From Uranotaenia lowii (Eukaryota > Arthropoda > Insecta > Diptera > Culicidae): a stretch of 64,000 bases of DNA. Below the pieces are notes generated by a model that did not search any database, was not told the origin of the DNA, and saw only the letters and a list, made by a program, of their open reading frames with translations. Shown here in pieces: positions 1 to 10,368 of the stretch. The stretch is from NCBI RefSeq assembly GCF_029784155.1, contig NC_073693.1, positions 146,508,843-146,572,842 of the forward strand, read 5' to 3'. Both the position numbers and the translations under genes were made by a program. The number at the start of each line of letters is the position of its first letter. Position 1 is the first letter of the stretch.

Positions 1-231
1 CCAGCATTGTTAGACCTGTCATGATTGACATCTGTCTCGCTCGAATCCTCTCGCTCTCCCCAATGCGCATTCGCCACACGACCAGTCGGTTCGCCAGTTC
101 ACTCGTCTGTTGTGCGCCAGAACGGTTGTGCGCTTTTACCGCACCTCGAGAAACCGAAGATACGTCGACGGGACAAAGTAAACCCGGGCCGACGTTCTGG
201 TTCTCCGGTAGACTCCGGAACGAACCCCACA
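1..231 (+). repeat. 5' LTR, downstream 231 bases
   Basis: Matches 3007-3237 base for base as far as I can read. The first 72 bases of this LTR lie before the window. It ends CCCCACA at 231, followed by TTT and the primer-binding site. ORFs read through this stretch also occur in the 3' LTR copy and are LTR artefacts. Confidence 0.88.
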
Positions 232-234
232 TTT

Positions 235-252
235 TGGCGACCGTGACAGGAC
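235..252 (+). promoter_or_regulatory. Primer-binding site, Arg-tRNA type
   Basis: TGGCGACCGTGACAGGAC begins with TGG, the complement of a tRNA CCA end, three bases after the 5' LTR. The sequence is what a primer complementary to the 3' end of an arginine tRNA would need; mdg1/412-type elements are known to use such primers. The tRNA assignment is from memory of the family, not from a search. Confidence 0.75.
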
Positions 253-285
253 AGGGAAACCACAGTGTTGATTTCCCTAATCCTG
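247..285 (+). other. Hairpin overlapping the primer-binding site
   Basis: CAGGA (247-251) pairs with TCCTG (281-285) and AGGGAAA (253-259) pairs with TTTCCCT (272-278), leaving a 12-base loop and a small internal loop. It shares the last six bases of the primer-binding site, so it could compete with or present the primer. Confidence 0.5.
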
Positions 286-422
286 GAAGTTAAAAAAAAA
301 TTGAAAGTGAGTGTAGGACGCCAACATCGGGTTTCTTCGAAATGGCGGTCGGCAAAGAGAAAAAAAAAACTGTGCATGTGACGAGACAGTCCGGGTGATT
401 TTTGATAAATTCACAGTTTTGT

Positions 423-1044
423 CTAAGTTCAGCGGATACTGACTTAGGCTTGGACCACCGGCGGATACCGGTATATAAATTTCCATAGTTCGGCGGATAC
501 CGACTATGGATCAAAAACCGGCGGATACCGGTATATAAATTCTCATAGCCCGGCGGATACCGGCTATGGATTGGAGAAAAAACCGGCGGATACCGGTATA
601 AAAATTTCCATAGTTCGGCGGATACCGACTATGGATCGAAAACCGGCGGATACCGGTATACAAATCCTCATAGCTCGGCGGATACCGGCTATGTATTGGA
701 GAAAAAAACCGGTGGATACCGGTGAATTAAACCAAAAAGTTCGGCGGATACCGACTGCGAAAATAATCGGCGGATACCGATGGATGAGTTCCGAATGATT
801 GGCGAATACCGGCTTTTGGAAGAAATAAAAAAAAGACTCCTGAATGTTTGTTTCTGTGGTTTGGTGAATATATTTGAATAGAAAAATTCAGGGATGCCGG
901 CTGGATCGAGAAAAGTGCAATATGCTAGTTAGCGGAAACTAATTAAGATCTTGAAGCCTTCCGGCGGATACCGGATGATTCGTTGAACAGGTCGAGGTCG
1001 GTCGTCACCGACTAAGACCTAGATTTATTCCGGGGGATGCCGGG
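423..1044 (+). repeat. Array of hairpins with constant CGGATA loop
   Basis: At least twelve small inverted repeats share the core CGG-CGGATA-CCG. Two stem classes alternate. One has long outer stems with a bulged T or C: 423-447, 483-509, 544-568, 608-634, 669-693, and a shorter one at 738-756. The other has 5-bp stems ACCGG/CCGGT: 457-472, 517-532, 582-597, 642-657, 708-723. Variants are ATCGG/CCGAT (766-781), TCCGG/CCGGA (960-975) and CCGG/CCGG with loop GGGATG (1031-1044 area). Outer stems change in a paired fashion (AGT/ACT, AGC/GCT, CAG/CTG), so pairing rather than primary sequence is kept. It lies in the untranslated leader of the LTR element. Confidence 0.8.
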
Positions 1045-2151
1045 CGGAAGATTGAGTCCTAGTTTGACAATTACCGATTTTAAGTATGAACTTGTTGTTG
1101 TAGTTGTTGAAAGTGCATATTTTGAAAATTGATGAAAACAATTTGAAACTATGGAGGATTCTTGATATTCAGTTAGGCGGAAACTTACCATCCTCGTTCT
1201 CCCGAAAAATATCGAGTGATGAACGAAACAGATATTCATCGTGATTTGTTGCATTGAGTTTTTTCATCTGAAAGCGATTGAATTTGAAAGATCAGTGTCA
1301 AGTGTTGAAATAAAAACCTAGAATTTCAATAATTGAACATTGTGTTTGGAGCAATGTTGAAAACGTTAATTACCAAATGTTAAAACTGGCATCGTGTTGA
1401 TAAAGGCTGAAACCGGAGATTAAAATCTGTGTTTGGAAAAATGAATATTTTTGTGGAGTTTGCGGCGCAGAAAAGAAGAAGAGTTGGCAAATAAGAAATG
1501 ACAAATGAGAAGTTGTCTAATAGTAAATTTTCGTTTGACTAAACCGACTATTTTAATTACCGCTGAATCAGCTGGAAATGGGAAAATGCACAATTTGTTT
1601 TGCACCTGATGGCGGATAAGTATAGTTGTCGATTTAATCTTCGAAGCGATGATTAAATAGATAGTTGCTGAAACCGAGAAGCCAATGAACACTTACATGT
1701 GAAAGTATTATGTAACGAAAGCCACAATTGTTTAAATGTTTTGAGAGTAACGGATTATAAGGCCACTGGATATCGTTAAATTAGGACATTTTAGAACGTT
1801 AGAACATTTTAAAAATATTTTGGACATTTTATATAATTAATGAAGAGCTTGTAAGAAGTAGCACCAACATAAAAATTTAAAAGAAAAAATGAACAAATAT
1901 GACGTTAAATGGAGTTAAAGTCTGCTTGGTGGAATCGGAATCTCAAAACTGAGTCTGCGGTTTGCATCTGATGACGAAGGCATGCATTCGGTTGAGATTG
2001 AGAGGAAGACTATCAGGGGACTGAGATAAACCGAGAATCATTGTCAATGATCAAACAAATTTTGCAGCCAATGATTGAATTTGTGGTTATTTGTTGCAAT
2101 TTGTTAGAGAGAATTAGAAGGTTTAAGTTAAAATGAGAGAAACCGGTGCTC

Positions 2152-2188
<37 letters not shown>
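2152..2188 (+). repeat. (GA)n microsatellite
   Basis: Nearly pure GA dinucleotide run inside the LTR element. The frames reading RERERERE and SLSLSLSL across it are repeat artefacts. Confidence 0.9.
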
Positions 2189-2190
<2 letters not shown>

Positions 2191-2919
2191 ATGTGCTTAT
2201 TGTTGCAAATTGTTGCAATTTGTTAAGCAGTTGTGGAATTTTGATCATTACCATTCCAAATGCAAAGAATTCTCTCTCCACTGCAATCCCTTGGAGACTA
2301 GAGTTTGTGATAGAAATCTGACATTCAATCAAGAAACTTGAGTGTAATTTTTTTAATACAGACCCAAATCTGCTGTAAGAGAATGAAATCTAGATCCTGA
2401 ATTGAATATGTGACTTGGTTAAAACATTGAAGTTGTAAAGATAAAAAAAAACTGATATGTGTCTAAAATTGGAATTGTGAACTTTCTTCTCAAATGTAAA
2501 TGGGAAGTAATCATACACTTATTTAAAACTATCATTGAAAGAAAAGTCGATAGTCATTTGGTTTCTGTTTTGTGAATCTGAAGATGAAAATTTCCCGAAC
2601 AAATTTGATTATTTCGAAATGAGTTTGTTTAATTAGCTCAATTTCAATTTCGTAGAACGGTTAAAAAAAAAAGTCTTGCTGGACTGAATGAAAACACACT
2701 CGAATGACAGAAGGCAAACTAATAGAGTATTCTTTTATACAGTTTTGCACAAGTTCACCACCAGTGCGCTTTTTGCTATCATCGTATTCGTTTATGCGCT
2801 CAGTTTTGCACTGAAAGTGGTCGATGGTACACTGAATAAACGGAGGGAGGAGAAAATGACAGAGATACAGGAAAGTCAAAAAGAATAGAAGACACACAAA
2901 TAAAAAAAAAAATTTCTAT

Positions 2920-2934
2920 GGAGAAGAGGGAAGA
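2920..2934 (+). promoter_or_regulatory. Polypurine tract
   Basis: GGAGAAGAGGGAAGA, all purine, abuts the TG that opens the 3' LTR at 2935. This is the expected place of the plus-strand primer for LTR retrotransposons. Confidence 0.75.
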
Positions 2935-3237
2935 TGTGAGATATAAGACAAAGAATCATGGCAAATGTTTAATGAAGTCAACCAATGCAACTGGCACCAC
3001 TATTTGCCAGCATTGTTAGACCTGTCATGATTGACATCTGTCTCGCTCGAATCCTCTCGCTCTCCCCAATGCGCATTCGCCACACGACCAGTCGGTTCGC
3101 CAGTTCACTCGTCTGTTGTGCGCCAGAACGGTTGTGCGCTTTTACCGCACCTCGAGAAACCGAAGATACGTCGACGGGACAAAGTAAACCCGGGCCGACG
3201 TTCTGGTTCTCCGGTAGACTCCGGAACGAACCCCACA
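2935..3237 (+). repeat. 3' LTR, complete (303 bp)
   Basis: Opens TGTGAGATATAAG, closes CCCCACA. Includes the complete counterpart of the partial 5' LTR. The bases after it are GGAAC; a 4-5 bp target duplication should precede the 5' LTR outside this window. Confidence 0.85.
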
Positions 3238-3740
3238 GGAACAATCAGAAAAACCTTCTTTGAAGCTTAATAACTTTATTTCTCTCAGCTCTAATCATCT
3301 TACGTTTTTTAAACGGACTTGTTTCAGGTGTACTAAGTATTTTTACTGTCAACCTGGCGAAAGTAAAGGGATCACTTAGTCTTATGGATAAAAAAACTGA
3401 GAATAAATATGCTATCTTTAAAATCTCGGGAAGTAGGAGTAGGATTAGGTTAGAATTTTAATTGGTTCTTATTCGAAATCATCTCAAAAACAAGATGAAA
3501 TTATAAAATTGAAAAAAAATACTTCCTACAGAAAACTAACGGTATTATTTTTTAATCGATAATTTTACGTCATTTTTACCATCAATAAAATCAATTAAAA
3601 GATTTAAGTTAAAATTTCAAAACGTGAATTTTGTCAACTTTATATTACTTCTAAAGACGAAGATATTGCATTTAGAAAATTATGATATTTTTTAAAATCG
3701 TGAAAAATGGAGGGAAGGTCAATATTTCAGGACTTGTTTT
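3238..3740. other. AT-rich spacer, no feature
   Basis: No open frame, repeat match or RNA gene recognised between the LTR element and the C-rich repeat. Confidence 0.5.
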
Positions 3741-3873
3741 GGGGCCGTTCACTAATTACGTAAGCACGATTTTGGAAATTTTCAACCCTCCCTCCCCCCC
3801 CCCCCCCCTGGTAAGACAAAGTAAGATTTTTCAAAAACCCCCCTCCCCCCCCCCCCCCTTGTAAGATCTTACG
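3741..3873 (+). repeat. C-rich repeat with GTTCACTAATTACGTAAGC end
   Basis: Begins GGGGCCGTTCACTAATTACG and continues through two long C tracts, each followed by GTAAG motifs. A sequence in the opposite orientation lies at 10369-10485. Together they may be the two ends of one element into which the Jockey retrotransposon inserted. Confidence 0.55.
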
Positions 3874-3940
3874 TTTTTTTTTCTTTGACAAATTTACACT
3901 TTTTTTAGGTTTTATTTTTGACACTATACCAGCATTATGA

Positions 3941-3952
3941 AATTCGTGTCAG
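3941..3952 (+). repeat. Target-site duplication of Jockey, left copy
   Basis: AATTCGTGTCAG, repeated exactly at 9533-9544 after the poly(A) tail. Fixes both ends of the element. Confidence 0.85.
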
Positions 3953-4132
3953 TGACTTCCATCTGTACCGTTGAGCCGTCAACACGTACGCCGGAGCATC
4001 GTATCGTTGCTGTGTACCTGCAGGAACATTTTACATTATTTATTTTTTCCTTACCTGTATTTCAATCAGCACTTTTCAGTGCTAAAATTATTTTCATTTT
4101 CTTTTATTCATATTTTCTCTTTTCTTTCCAGC

Positions 4133-6642
4133 ATGGGGAAGTCTTCGGCCGGCTCAAGGGCCGGAAGAAAACGGATTGCTGAACCTAATCCAGGGCCATC
4201 TGCCAAAAAAGTCGAAATTTCCAATTCATTCGATGTCCTTCATAACATCGGTGATGAGGAAATATTCATATTTAATTCTGATAAGAGTACTAAGAAACCT
4301 TCTTCTTCTTCTTATACTCTTAAAAACGAAAAGATTCCACCAATAACGGTCACGATTCCTGACTTCAATGCCTTTCGAAAAAAAATCGTCACTTCCGTCA
4401 AGGATGTGAAGATTTCTTTTCAGATCGGTCGAAGGGGAACTGCTCGTATATTGGCGGAATCTTTTAATGATTTTCAAAAGGTTTTAAATTATTTGAATAA
4501 TAAAAAACACCAATTTTTTACGTACGACACAAGAAGTGATCGTCCATTTAAAGTTGTAGGGGAAAACTGTACAAGACGCACCAGCGGGGTAAGATGGCCC
4601 ATGCCATTCTTTTTCAAATATACACTAACCTACGGCTTCCAATGATGTTTTTCTTCATTTTTATTGTAGCAAACAAGCTTTTTTATCATTCAATAGATAA
4701 AAAGTTCAAAAAATCTACTTTAGTTCTTAGAAACAGAGGAATTAATGGAATCAGCGTGAAACTTGTAATTTTTCATAAGTAATATTTAAGGTTTTATGGT
4801 AAAACAGCCTGCGCGATCTGACTAAACTACAGCTTATCGTTTTACCACTCATGTGCACTTTCGGAAGACTATAAATATTTTTTTTATATTTTATCAACTT
4901 CCTACAAATTTTATCAAAAATCAATCATATGAAAATTGGGGCAGAATGCCCACAAGACCACGTGTTTTACGCTCAAATTTTGAATGCTGTTAACTTTTGA
5001 GAAAACCCGAATATCAAAACAAAATGCCATTCTTTTTATTTGCTGACTCCCAAATTACAATATCAATGCATAATTATAACAAATTTCGTCCTTGTTCGAG
5101 TTAAAACTGTGCACCAATATTCGATTCGAAAAAAATTATCGGCCGCCATGTTTGCCGCGATATCACTATATCAGTCAAAAAAATTGAATATCGTTGCCTA
5201 CTTGAAGGCGTTTTATATATAAGGATATTAAAAAGTGTATTTTGAAAAGCGAAATTTTCGATGAGTTTAGCAATAATAAATGATTTTTAGCCAAAGAATG
5301 GTAGTTTACAAAAATACGATGAACATGTAATTAAATATTTGGTGTTTCAATAATTACATTCCGTATAATCATTGTTCTATTTCTTACCACCCTTCCTGTT
5401 TGGTGCGTTCTGTCCACTTGTTTTGGCATTCTACCCCGCGGTTTGTTTTCTGGCTGTTTTAGTTTTTTTACAAAAATATAGTCAAAATCGAGTTTTTATC
5501 ATATTTTTTCTTTTTGATAATACGTAAATTTCATCCCTGAATCGTCGTCAACTTTCAATTTGGTTCTTAAATGATTGGTATCGCTATAAATAGCAATTAT
5601 GCTTAGCTGGTGCGTTTTGTACAGTTTTACCCTACTTCGTGGTCTCACTGGCGATCAGACACCGGATGAGATCACAGCTGAATTAAATTCTTTGTTAGGT
5701 TTTTCTCCAATTCAAGTAATTCAAATGAGGAAAAGAACCAACACGAATAATATCAGTAGTGTTGGTTTTGCTCCTGAACTTTATTTGATCCATTTTAAAA
5801 AGGATCAGGTTAATAATTTGCAAATTCTTGAAAAGGCTCGTCTTATGTTTCATTGTCGAGTCAAATTCGAACCTTTTCGTAAATCTTCTACCAATTTTCT
5901 TCAAAATATTACGCAATGTCGTCGTTGTCAAGCTTTTTGTCATGGCACTAAAAATTGTAGAATGAATGCCAGATGCATGTTTTGCGGCTCATTCGATCAT
6001 GAAAAATCTAAATGCCTTTTTGGTGGTGATAAGCCAAAAACAGAATTTTTTAAGTGTGCAAATTGCGCAGGTAATCATTCCTCGAATTCGCTAGACTGTC
6101 CCATCAGGGCAAAAATTATTGCTTCTAGGAAAAATCCCAAAGTTTCCAGAAAAGTTTCTTCTCCTCCTTCCTCTTTTTCGTCTTCACACGTCGGGCCGGC
6201 AAACAACCTGCCTGTTCGCAGTCAGCGTCGGTCTACATTGGAATCACGGCTGGGTAATACCCGAAGTGATTTTAATGTTACCTGGGCTGATTCTGCGCCC
6301 CAGACTCGTTGTTTATCGTTCTCAGAGGTGGTTGAAAATGGGTTTCCCTCTTCAGGTTTAACTAATAAAAATGGGAAAAAACCAAGTCTCAACGTTCATG
6401 CGAAGATTTGGGAAAATCCCCGAAATTCAAATACTTTTTCTTCTCCTTCCTCTTCTGATTCTAACAATTTTGTTGATTTGGGTGAGATTACTGAGGAAAA
6501 ATTAAAATTTTTGCATCAAAATTTAATGGAAATGATGCAACTTATGTTGAAAGCAAATTCAATGTTTGAAGCTTTCCAAACTTCTTTTAATTATGCTAAC
6601 AAAATTATTATGACTTTACGATTCCCTCATGGATCCAAATAG
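4133..6642 (+). pseudogene. Jockey ORF1 (gag-like), split by a MITE
   Basis: Likely starts at ATG 4133 (MGKSSAGSRAGRKR, basic N terminus). The N-terminal part runs 142 codons to 4558; the C-terminal part resumes at 5635. The C-terminal part carries three cysteine-histidine knuckles: CX2CX4HX4C (CRRCQAF...), a second CX2CX4HX4C (CMFCGSF...) and CX2CX3HX6C (CANCAGN...), the hallmark of Jockey nucleocapsid proteins, which bind the element RNA and chaperone it. A Ser/Pro-rich tail follows. The 1,074-bp MITE plus its TA duplication introduce foreign codons and stops, so no full gag can be made. The two parts are in the same frame across the TA, so the insertion is the only visible lesion. The upstream extension of the frame from 3971 lies in the 5' UTR and is probably untranslated. 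Confidence 0.82.
4559..5632. mobile_element. MITE inside Jockey gag, TA duplication
   Basis: Terminal inverted repeats begin GGGGAAAACTGTACAAGACG on the left and, read from the right end, GGGTAAAACTGTACAAAACG, about 26 bases with few mismatches. TA at 4557-4558 and 5633-5634 is the duplicated target. No transposase coding. The TA preference fits a Tc1/mariner-type source. A 3' fragment of the same family lies at 40885-41243. Confidence 0.85.
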
Positions 6643-9286
6643 ATGTTTAAATATTATGAATTGGAACGCTAGATCTTTGCTGGCTAACCAAGACGAGTTC
6701 TTTTTATTTTTGAAAACTCAAAACATACATATTGCTGCCATCACTGAAACTTTTTTAAAGCCAGACAATAACTTGAAAAGCAATGCTTTCTTTAAAATTT
6801 TACGAAATGATCGACTTGATCGACAAGGTGGGGGTGTAGCTATTGTCATCAATAGTCGTCTCAAATTTAGACTTCTTCCTTCTTTCAATACAAAAGTCTT
6901 AGAAACAATTGGAATTGAATTAGAAACTTCTATGGGGAAAATTATAATTGTTGCCGCATATTTGCCTTTTCAATGTAGCGGTGAACAGAAAAATTTTTTG
7001 AAGGGAGATTTACAAAAACTCACCAGAAATAAATCTAAATTTTTTATTATTGATGACTTTAATGCAAAACACCGATCTTGGAATAATATTTCATCAAATT
7101 CAAATGGGAATATTTTGTTTAATGACTGCTCTGCAGGTTATTATACTGTTGAATATCCTAATGGGCATACTTGTTTTTCTTCAATTAGAAATCCCTCCAC
7201 AATTGATTTGGTTCTAACGGATTTAGGCGAGCATTGTAGTCAATTAGTTACTCATGCGGACCTCGATTCAGACCACCTTCCAGTAACATTTTCTTTATCC
7301 CAGAGTCCCATTGAAAACCCTTTAAAATCAACTTTTAACTTTCAAAAGGCTAACTGGGAGCGATATATGAATTTTATTGAACGTAATTTAGATGTAAACG
7401 TTCCACTGAATTCAATAGAAGATATTGATTTGGCTGTAGAAAATTTGACAACTGCAATAGTCAATGCTAAAGCCGCTTCAATACCTAAAGTTAAACATAA
7501 ATTCAATCAACCTTTAATTGATGATGATCTTCAGTTTTTGATACGACTGAAAAACATTCGTCGACGCCAATATCAACGTACTAGAGATCCTTATTTGAAA
7601 TTAATTTATTGCGACCTTCAAAAAGAGATCAAACGTCGTTTAAATTTCATTTGTAATGAAAATTTTGCTAAAGCAGTAGAGGACATAAAACCCTACTCAA
7701 AGCCATTTTGGAAATTAACTAAAATTTTGAAAAAGCCCCAGAAGCCAATTCCTACTTTGAAAGATGGGGATAATCTTCTTTTAACTAATTCAGAAAAGGC
7801 TCAAAAATTAGCCCAACAATTTGAGTCTGCTCATGATTCTAATTTAAACGTTGTAAGTCCAATTGATGCTCAAATTTCCCTAGAATTTGATGATATTCTT
7901 TCTAAGCAAAATGTGTTTGAAAGTTCTTGTGAGACAAATATTGATGAACTTAAATTGATTTTCAAAAAATTTAAAAATATGAAAGCTCCAGGGGAAGATG
8001 GGATTTTCTATATTCTTCTTAAAAAGTTGCCTGAAAGCACTTTAAATTTTTTAGTTAAAATTTTCAACAAATGTTTTCACTTGGCCTATTTTCCCAATAA
8101 ATGGAAAAATGCCAAAGTAACTCCAATTTTGAAACCTGGAAAAAGTGCTTCAGAGCCTTCAAGTTATCGACCAATTAGTTTGCTTCCATCTTTAAGTAAA
8201 CTATTTGAGAGAGTTATTTTGAATAGAATGATGATTCACATTAATCAGAATTCCATTTTCCCTGATGAACAATTTGGTTTTCGTCATGGACATTCTACTA
8301 CTCATCAACTTTTGAGTGTAACTAATATGATTAACGCTAGCAAATCTGAAGGTTATTCAACTGGTGTTGCTCTTCTTGATATTGAAAAAGCTTTTGACAG
8401 TGTTTGGCACAAAGGTTTGGTAGCTAAATTAGCTCGATTTGATTTTCCTGTATATCTCACCAAAATTATTCAAAATTATTTGACTAGCCGAACCTTACAA
8501 GTAAGCTATCAAAATTCATGCTCTGAAAGGACACCCATTAGAGCTGGTGTCCCTCAAGGCAGTATACTTGGGCCAATTTTATACAATATTTTTACTTCTG
8601 ATCTTCCTGATGTACCAGAAGGAAAAGGTAGAAGATTATTTGCTGATGATACTTTGCTTTCAGCAAAAGGTCGAAATTTACGGGTGGTACGCAGTAGATT
8701 GCAACAAAATTTAAATTCCTTTTTGAATTACTTGAAAATGTGGAAAATTTCTCCTAACGCTTCCAAAACTCAACTTATTTTATTTCCCCATAAGCCAAGA
8801 GCAAATTTTTTAAAACCTAATGAAAATCATTCCATAACTTTTAATGGGGTTTCATTAGAATGGTCTGATCACGTGAAGTACTTGGGACTTACACTTGATC
8901 GGAATCTTACTTTTAAAAATCACATTGAAGATATTCAATCTAAATGTAATAAATACACTAAATCTCTTTATTCTCTCATCAACAGGAAATCCCGGTTGTG
9001 TCTGCGAAATAAGATGCTCATCTATAAACAAGTTTTCCGACCAGCGATCATGTATGCAGTTCCGATTTGGTCTAGCTGCTGCGCGACGAGGAAGAAAGCC
9101 ATCCAGAGGATTCAGAACAAGGTTCTGAAAATGATTTTGCGGCTTCCACCTTGGCACAGCACCGAAGATCTTCATCGGATTGCAGGCATTGAATCTATCG
9201 AAGAGATGGCCAACAAAATCATCTCCAACTTCAGAGGCAAATCGATGCAGTCTTCCATCGCAGAGATTCGTTCTCTTTATGTTTAG
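6629..9286 (+). CDS. Jockey ORF2: endonuclease-reverse transcriptase
   Basis: An uninterrupted 885-codon frame. The N terminus is an AP-type endonuclease that nicks target DNA: NWNAR near residue 11, TET near 39-41, DDFNAKH at 142-148 and SDH at 214-216. The reverse transcriptase has KAPGEDG, YRPISLLPSLSK, the LLDIEKAFDS block, AGVPQGSILGP and the catalytic FADD at 671-674. The length is normal for Jockey pol, with no RNase H domain seen. The ATG overlaps the gag stop by 14 bases in another frame, suggesting reinitiation. One oddity: the usual GDFNAKH of the endonuclease reads DDFNAKH, though the catalytic D and N remain. A sharp GC rise occurs after about 8985. The ORF is intact, so activity in trans is possible. 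Confidence 0.92.
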   Translation: MDPNRCLNIMNWNARSLLANQDEFFLFLKTQNIHIAAITETFLKPDNNLKSNAFFKILRNDRLDRQGGGVAIVINSRLKFRLLPSFNTKVLETIGIELETSMGKIIIVAAYLPFQCSGEQKNFLKGDLQKLTRNKSKFFIIDDFNAKHRSWNNISSNSNGNILFNDCSAGYYTVEYPNGHTCFSSIRNPSTIDLVLTDLGEHCSQLVTHADLDSDHLPVTFSLSQSPIENPLKSTFNFQKANWERYMNFIERNLDVNVPLNSIEDIDLAVENLTTAIVNAKAASIPKVKHKFNQPLIDDDLQFLIRLKNIRRRQYQRTRDPYLKLIYCDLQKEIKRRLNFICNENFAKAVEDIKPYSKPFWKLTKILKKPQKPIPTLKDGDNLLLTNSEKAQKLAQQFESAHDSNLNVVSPIDAQISLEFDDILSKQNVFESSCETNIDELKLIFKKFKNMKAPGEDGIFYILLKKLPESTLNFLVKIFNKCFHLAYFPNKWKNAKVTPILKPGKSASEPSSYRPISLLPSLSKLFERVILNRMMIHINQNSIFPDEQFGFRHGHSTTHQLLSVTNMINASKSEGYSTGVALLDIEKAFDSVWHKGLVAKLARFDFPVYLTKIIQNYLTSRTLQVSYQNSCSERTPIRAGVPQGSILGPILYNIFTSDLPDVPEGKGRRLFADDTLLSAKGRNLRVVRSRLQQNLNSFLNYLKMWKISPNASKTQLILFPHKPRANFLKPNENHSITFNGVSLEWSDHVKYLGLTLDRNLTFKNHIEDIQSKCNKYTKSLYSLINRKSRLCLRNKMLIYKQVFRPAIMYAVPIWSSCCATRKKAIQRIQNKVLKMILRLPPWHSTEDLHRIAGIESIEEMANKIISNFRGKSMQSSIAEIRSLYV

Positions 9287-9544
9287 TTTAATTTTAAGAT
9301 AGTGTTTAGTTTTAAGTATAAAATATTTTTGCTATTACAGGATGTTCTCCTACATTAAAAACTTGATTGCGCTCAGCAAATTTAAATCTTATAAATAAAT
9401 TTTTATAATCTAGTTACTTATAGGGCTATGAACAGTTCATTATTGAGCTGAACACCTAGTTTAGTGCAATAATGTAATATAAGTGTAATCATGATTTGAT
9501 ACAAATAAAGACATATTTAAAAAAAAAAAAAGAATTCGTGTCAG

Positions 9545-10368
9545 AGAAATTGACACGTTTTTTCAAAAAAAGCTTGAAAATATTAAAAATGCGACATACA
9601 TACTTCAAAGCAAAGCACTTTTTAAGTAAAATTAAAAAACTGTATTTGAAAAGCACAATCTATACAAAACATTTTTCAAGACATGTTTGGGGTAACAATA
9701 ATTTTCAATAAACGATTTAAAATCTAAATTCCGGTTTTAAAAAGAGAGATCAGGTTAGCACAATGTACCATAAAAAATGTTATGGTTTTAACCTGAAAAT
9801 CATAAAAATATTTAAAAAAAATCATTCAATACTACTAGAATTTGAGCAAAAATGTTTAACGACAATCACGTTGTCAACTAACCTGAAAGCTCAGGTTCAT
9901 TCAGCGGTAAGCGATAAAGCTTTAGGATTTTTTGGGTAAATCTTTTGTAAAATTTAGAGATAGTAGTGTCTATCACTGAAAAAACTGTCTAGAAATTCAT
10001 TATTTAAAGCGCTTTATATTGATTTTGAAAGATTTTTTCTGATTGAAGCCATTTTCGAAATATGATGGATTCAAATCGTGGTGTCACAACACGCCATTTT
10101 CCTTGTTGTTTCTATAAATTTCTCAATTGAAAAGATTGTTATGATGAAAAGCTACGATCTTTATAATAATGTGGTTTAGTGTTTTTGGTTTGAATTGATT
10201 CTCTATAAATTTTATAGAACCTGCAATTTATTTTATTAATTCAAAGACATTAAAAGATAAATAACATAACATCAAAATTAACCAACAAATAGGTAGTGAG
10301 TAAAATATAACCTGAGTAATATGGTTTCGTATGGCTGTGGCTTTGATGAATTTTTACCGTAATATTTC
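9545..10368. other. AT-rich spacer, no gene
   Basis: No coding frame or repeat recognised. It may be the right half of the element whose left end is at 3741. Confidence 0.4.

Larger units (their letters stand above)
1..3237 (+). mobile_element. Non-autonomous LTR retrotransposon (LARD-like), 5' end outside window
   Basis: Two direct copies of the same sequence (1-231 and 3007-3237) bracket about 2.7 kb. The downstream copy begins TGTGAGATATAAG at 2935 right after a purine tract and ends CCCCACA at 3237, giving a 303-bp LTR with canonical TG...CA ends. A primer-binding site starts three bases after the first LTR. The internal region has no open frame above about 90 codons and no gag, protease, reverse transcriptase or integrase motif, so it must be mobilised in trans. 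The shared 231 bases look identical by eye, implying recent insertion. The Arg-type primer site fits mdg1/412-like Ty3 elements but superfamily cannot be fixed without coding sequence. Confidence 0.85.
3953..9532 (+). mobile_element. Jockey-clade non-LTR retrotransposon, full length
   Basis: Contains a gag-like ORF with zinc knuckles, an overlapping pol ORF with endonuclease and reverse transcriptase, a short AT-rich 3' UTR and an A tail at 9518-9531. The 12-base sequence AATTCGTGTCAG stands immediately before it (3941-3952) and again after the tail (9533-9544), giving a perfect target-site duplication. The 5' end is therefore intact. Gag is interrupted by a later MITE insertion. Clade assignment rests on ORF order, three-knuckle gag and pol motif wording. 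Confidence 0.88.

Noticed and set aside
2133..2332. ORFs rich in Arg-Glu or Ser-Leu
   Set aside because: Translation of the GA microsatellite.
4110..4132. Splice acceptor-like TTTCTTTCCAG just before gag ATG
   Set aside because: A retrotransposed copy would have lost an intron, and no matching donor stands out in the short 5' UTR.
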